Shown one piece after another: positions 11,549 to 12,671 of a stretch of DNA of 12,671 bases. Source of the DNA: Burkholderiales bacterium (GTDB taxonomy: Bacteria; Pseudomonadota; Gammaproteobacteria; Burkholderiales; SG8-41); assembly GCA_019746155.1 (NCBI GenBank), contig JAIESJ010000099.1, positions 1-12,671 on the forward strand, given 5' to 3'. A program made the position numbers and the translations under genes. The notes below the pieces were generated by a model that saw only the letters and a program-made list of their open reading frames with translations, was not told the origin of the DNA and ran no database searches. How positions within the stretch are numbered: position 1 is the first letter of the stretch; the number at the start of each line of letters is the position of its first letter.

Positions 11549-11742
11549 GGGTGGGCCGCGCTAGTATCTGAGCCCAATGCAGACAAGGGCGATGTTGTCA
11601 TCGATCCTCGCCTCTCATTCGGACGCCCCGTGCTCGACGGTTACGGCCTGCGTACGGCCATCCTCGCCGAGCGCTTCCACGCGGCGGAGACAGTTGAAGA
11701 GTTGGCGAAGGACTATGGCGTCCCGTCGGAAGCGATCCAGAG
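11549..11742 (+). pseudogene. DUF433-type antitoxin-like gene fragment
   Basis: In one frame the sequence reads GDVVIDPRLSFGRPVLDGYG (11588-11647), then LRTAILAERFHAAETVEELA and KDYGVPSEAIQR to about 11742. This is the DUF433 core (vxDPRLxFGRPV, a 14-20 residue helix, then VEELAxDYxV), usual in small proteins paired with a DUF5615/PIN-like toxin. The family's N-terminal half is absent, no start codon with a ribosome site precedes it, and the usual end (AIxxAIRxE) is replaced by unrelated sequence. A GTG at 11630 could begin an open frame running to 12148, but beyond 11742 it follows the wrong frame of another gene. I read it as a relic. Confidence 0.68.
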
Positions 11743-11907
11743 AATGCACTTCTCGGTTGCCCGGACGCCGGCGAGATGCTGGTCAAGGCCCAGCTCGTTT
11801 CCAAGATCGCGGAGATCATCCAGCGCCGCAGCCTTACTCGGGTCGAGGCCGCCGAGCTGCCGGGACTCACCCAGCCCAAGGTCTCCGCAATGCTCCGGGG
11901 GCAGGTG
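11740..11907 (+). pseudogene. XRE/HigA-type antitoxin gene fragment
   Basis: Directly after the DUF433 fragment, one base out of its frame, the sequence reads ENALLGCPDAGEMLVKAQLV, then SKIAEIIQRRSLTRVEAAEL, PGLTQPKVSAMLRGQ. This is the helix-turn-helix of small XRE antitoxins (HigA-like, COG5606) that partner RelE/HigB toxins. The N-terminus is missing. A Pro replaces the usual Leu in AAELLGLTQPKVS, inside the recognition unit. After RGQ the family end (FRGxSxxxLMxxLxxLGxDVEI) is lost; a third frame resumes with VKNRP near 11910, possibly the old C-terminus after an internal deletion. An ATG at 11776 with an open frame to 11994 is not a normal start for the family. No toxin gene is nearby. 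Confidence 0.68.
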
Positions 11908-11971
11908 CAAGGTCAAGAACCGCCCCGCAGCCACGCAGTTCCGAGGAAATGGGCGGCGGCCGGGCTCCCGC

Positions 11972-12671
11972 CTAATCAAGCTCGTCGTGCGTGAAGAGAT
12001 AATGGTGTTCCAGGCCTTCGTAGGTGCGCCGGCGGATTTCCACTGGCATGTTGTTAAAGGTGTAGGCGATGCGTTCCACCTGCAGCACGGGGTGGGCAGC
12101 GCGTACCTTCAGCGTTTTCGCCAACTGCGCGCCGGCCGTCCGGGCTGAAACGCGCTCTTCCATCCGCAGCACCGTCACGCCGCACACGCGCTGGTAGACC
12201 GAGTAGAGGTTCTCGCCCGTCGGCTCGATATGCTGTTGCCGCAGCGTCGGGAACAGCGCGACCGGCAGGATCAACTCCATGACCCCGACCGGGATGGCGT
12301 CTATCCTGGAGATGCAGCTTACCCGGTGCACATAAGGCGCGGCATTCGTGTCGAGTGCCAGCAGTTCTATGGTTTTCCGGTCGGCGCGCACCTTGCGCAT
12401 GGAGACGATCTCGCGCGTGGTGGAGACTTTTTGCCGCTTGCTGTTATAGATGTTCGAGAAGCGGAAATGCTGGCTGTGCGGGTCGTGGCGTGCGACAAAA
12501 GTGCCCTTGCCCTGTCTGCGGATCAGCACGCCCGCCGCGGTGAGCTCGCCCACGCCGGCACGCACGGTCGAGATAGCGACGCCGAAGCGCTCGGCCAGCG
12601 CCGACTCGGTGGGCAGGCGTTCGCCCGGCTTCCATTCGCCTTCCGCGAGACACTGCAGAATGCGCCGCCGC
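11972..12671 (-). CDS. GntR family transcriptional regulator with UTRA domain (5' end outside window)
   Basis: The reverse strand from 12671 encodes at least 232 residues of a GntR/HutC-type repressor. The DNA-binding winged helix is visible as RRRILQCLAEGEWKPGERLP, TESALAERFGVAISTVR, ELTAAGVLIRRQGKGTFVA. A linker leads to a UTRA ligand-binding domain: RKTIELLALDTNAAPYVHRV, PVGVMELILP, NLYSVYQRVCGVTV, and the closing block ending in RRRTYEGLEHHYLF. It should bind an operator as a dimer and release it on binding a small effector. The UTRA domain does not reveal which, and the regulated genes are probably upstream of its start, outside this window. Only the first few codons appear to be missing. 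Its stop at 11972 abuts the antitoxin relics. Confidence 0.93.
   Translation of the reverse strand, partial: RRRILQCLAEGEWKPGERLPTESALAERFGVAISTVRAGVGELTAAGVLIRRQGKGTFVARHDPHSQHFRFSNIYNSKRQKVSTTREIVSMRKVRADRKTIELLALDTNAAPYVHRVSCISRIDAIPVGVMELILPVALFPTLRQQHIEPTGENLYSVYQRVCGVTVLRMEERVSARTAGAQLAKTLKVRAAHPVLQVERIAYTFNNMPVEIRRRTYEGLEHHYLFTHDELD

Overview
The window looks like chromosomal DNA of a GC-rich proteobacterium, most likely a betaproteobacterium. The evidence is the HrpA, RlmJ, dCTPase-like MazG, MESH1-like and COG4324 aminopeptidase set, the high G+C third codon positions, and several families of short palindromic or heptameric intergenic repeats. The lineage is an inference from gene flavour; no rRNA or other marker is present. 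Nothing looks like a phage, CRISPR locus or dedicated defence island.

Layout. (1) 1-81: the left edge is the start of an IS5-family transposase running leftward off the window, with its terminus abutting the next gene. (2) 82-3705, all plus strand: a 3-hydroxyacyl-CoA dehydrogenase-family protein, a histidine phosphatase, an alpha/beta hydrolase and a lipoprotein aminopeptidase (COG4324). Two heptamer-repeat elements and one compound palindrome sit between or inside the gene ends. (3) 3750-4590: an extended -10 promoter, a YbhB/YbcL-type PEBP gene, a perfect 11-bp-stem terminator, a second large palindrome ending in T5, and a 10-bp triplicate repeat. (4) 4592-8563: hrpA, a DEAH-box RNA helicase with two in-frame inserts made of repeat DNA. 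Its 3' end overlaps a degraded DUF411 gene. (5) Minus strand 8876-10104: a MazG-like nucleotide pyrophosphohydrolase followed by rlmJ, whose catalytic DPPY-type motif reads DSSF. (6) Plus strand 10231-11427: a MESH1-like small alarmone hydrolase, divergent from the MazG-like gene, then a Skp/OmpH-like periplasmic chaperone. (7) 11428-11971: palindromic repeats, then a graveyard of antitoxin fragments (DUF433 and XRE-type). (8) 11972-12671: a minus-strand GntR/UTRA regulator whose 5' end lies outside the window.

How the genes relate. Most are housekeeping or quality-control genes that do not form one pathway. Two loose themes exist: nucleotide and alarmone clean-up (MazG-like plus MESH1-like, divergently arranged) and RNA metabolism (HrpA, RlmJ). 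The most unusual feature is the way short palindromic repeats have entered coding DNA: twice inside HrpA, once as the C-terminal extension of the hydrolase, and once as the last codons of the dehydrogenase. Gene decay is the second theme: DUF411 lacks its 5' end and is frameshifted, the antitoxin relics are fused, and RlmJ has an altered active-site motif.

I did not find a convincing undescribed multi-gene system. The repeat-to-protein insertions, the RlmJ motif change and the decaying loci are what deserve a second look.
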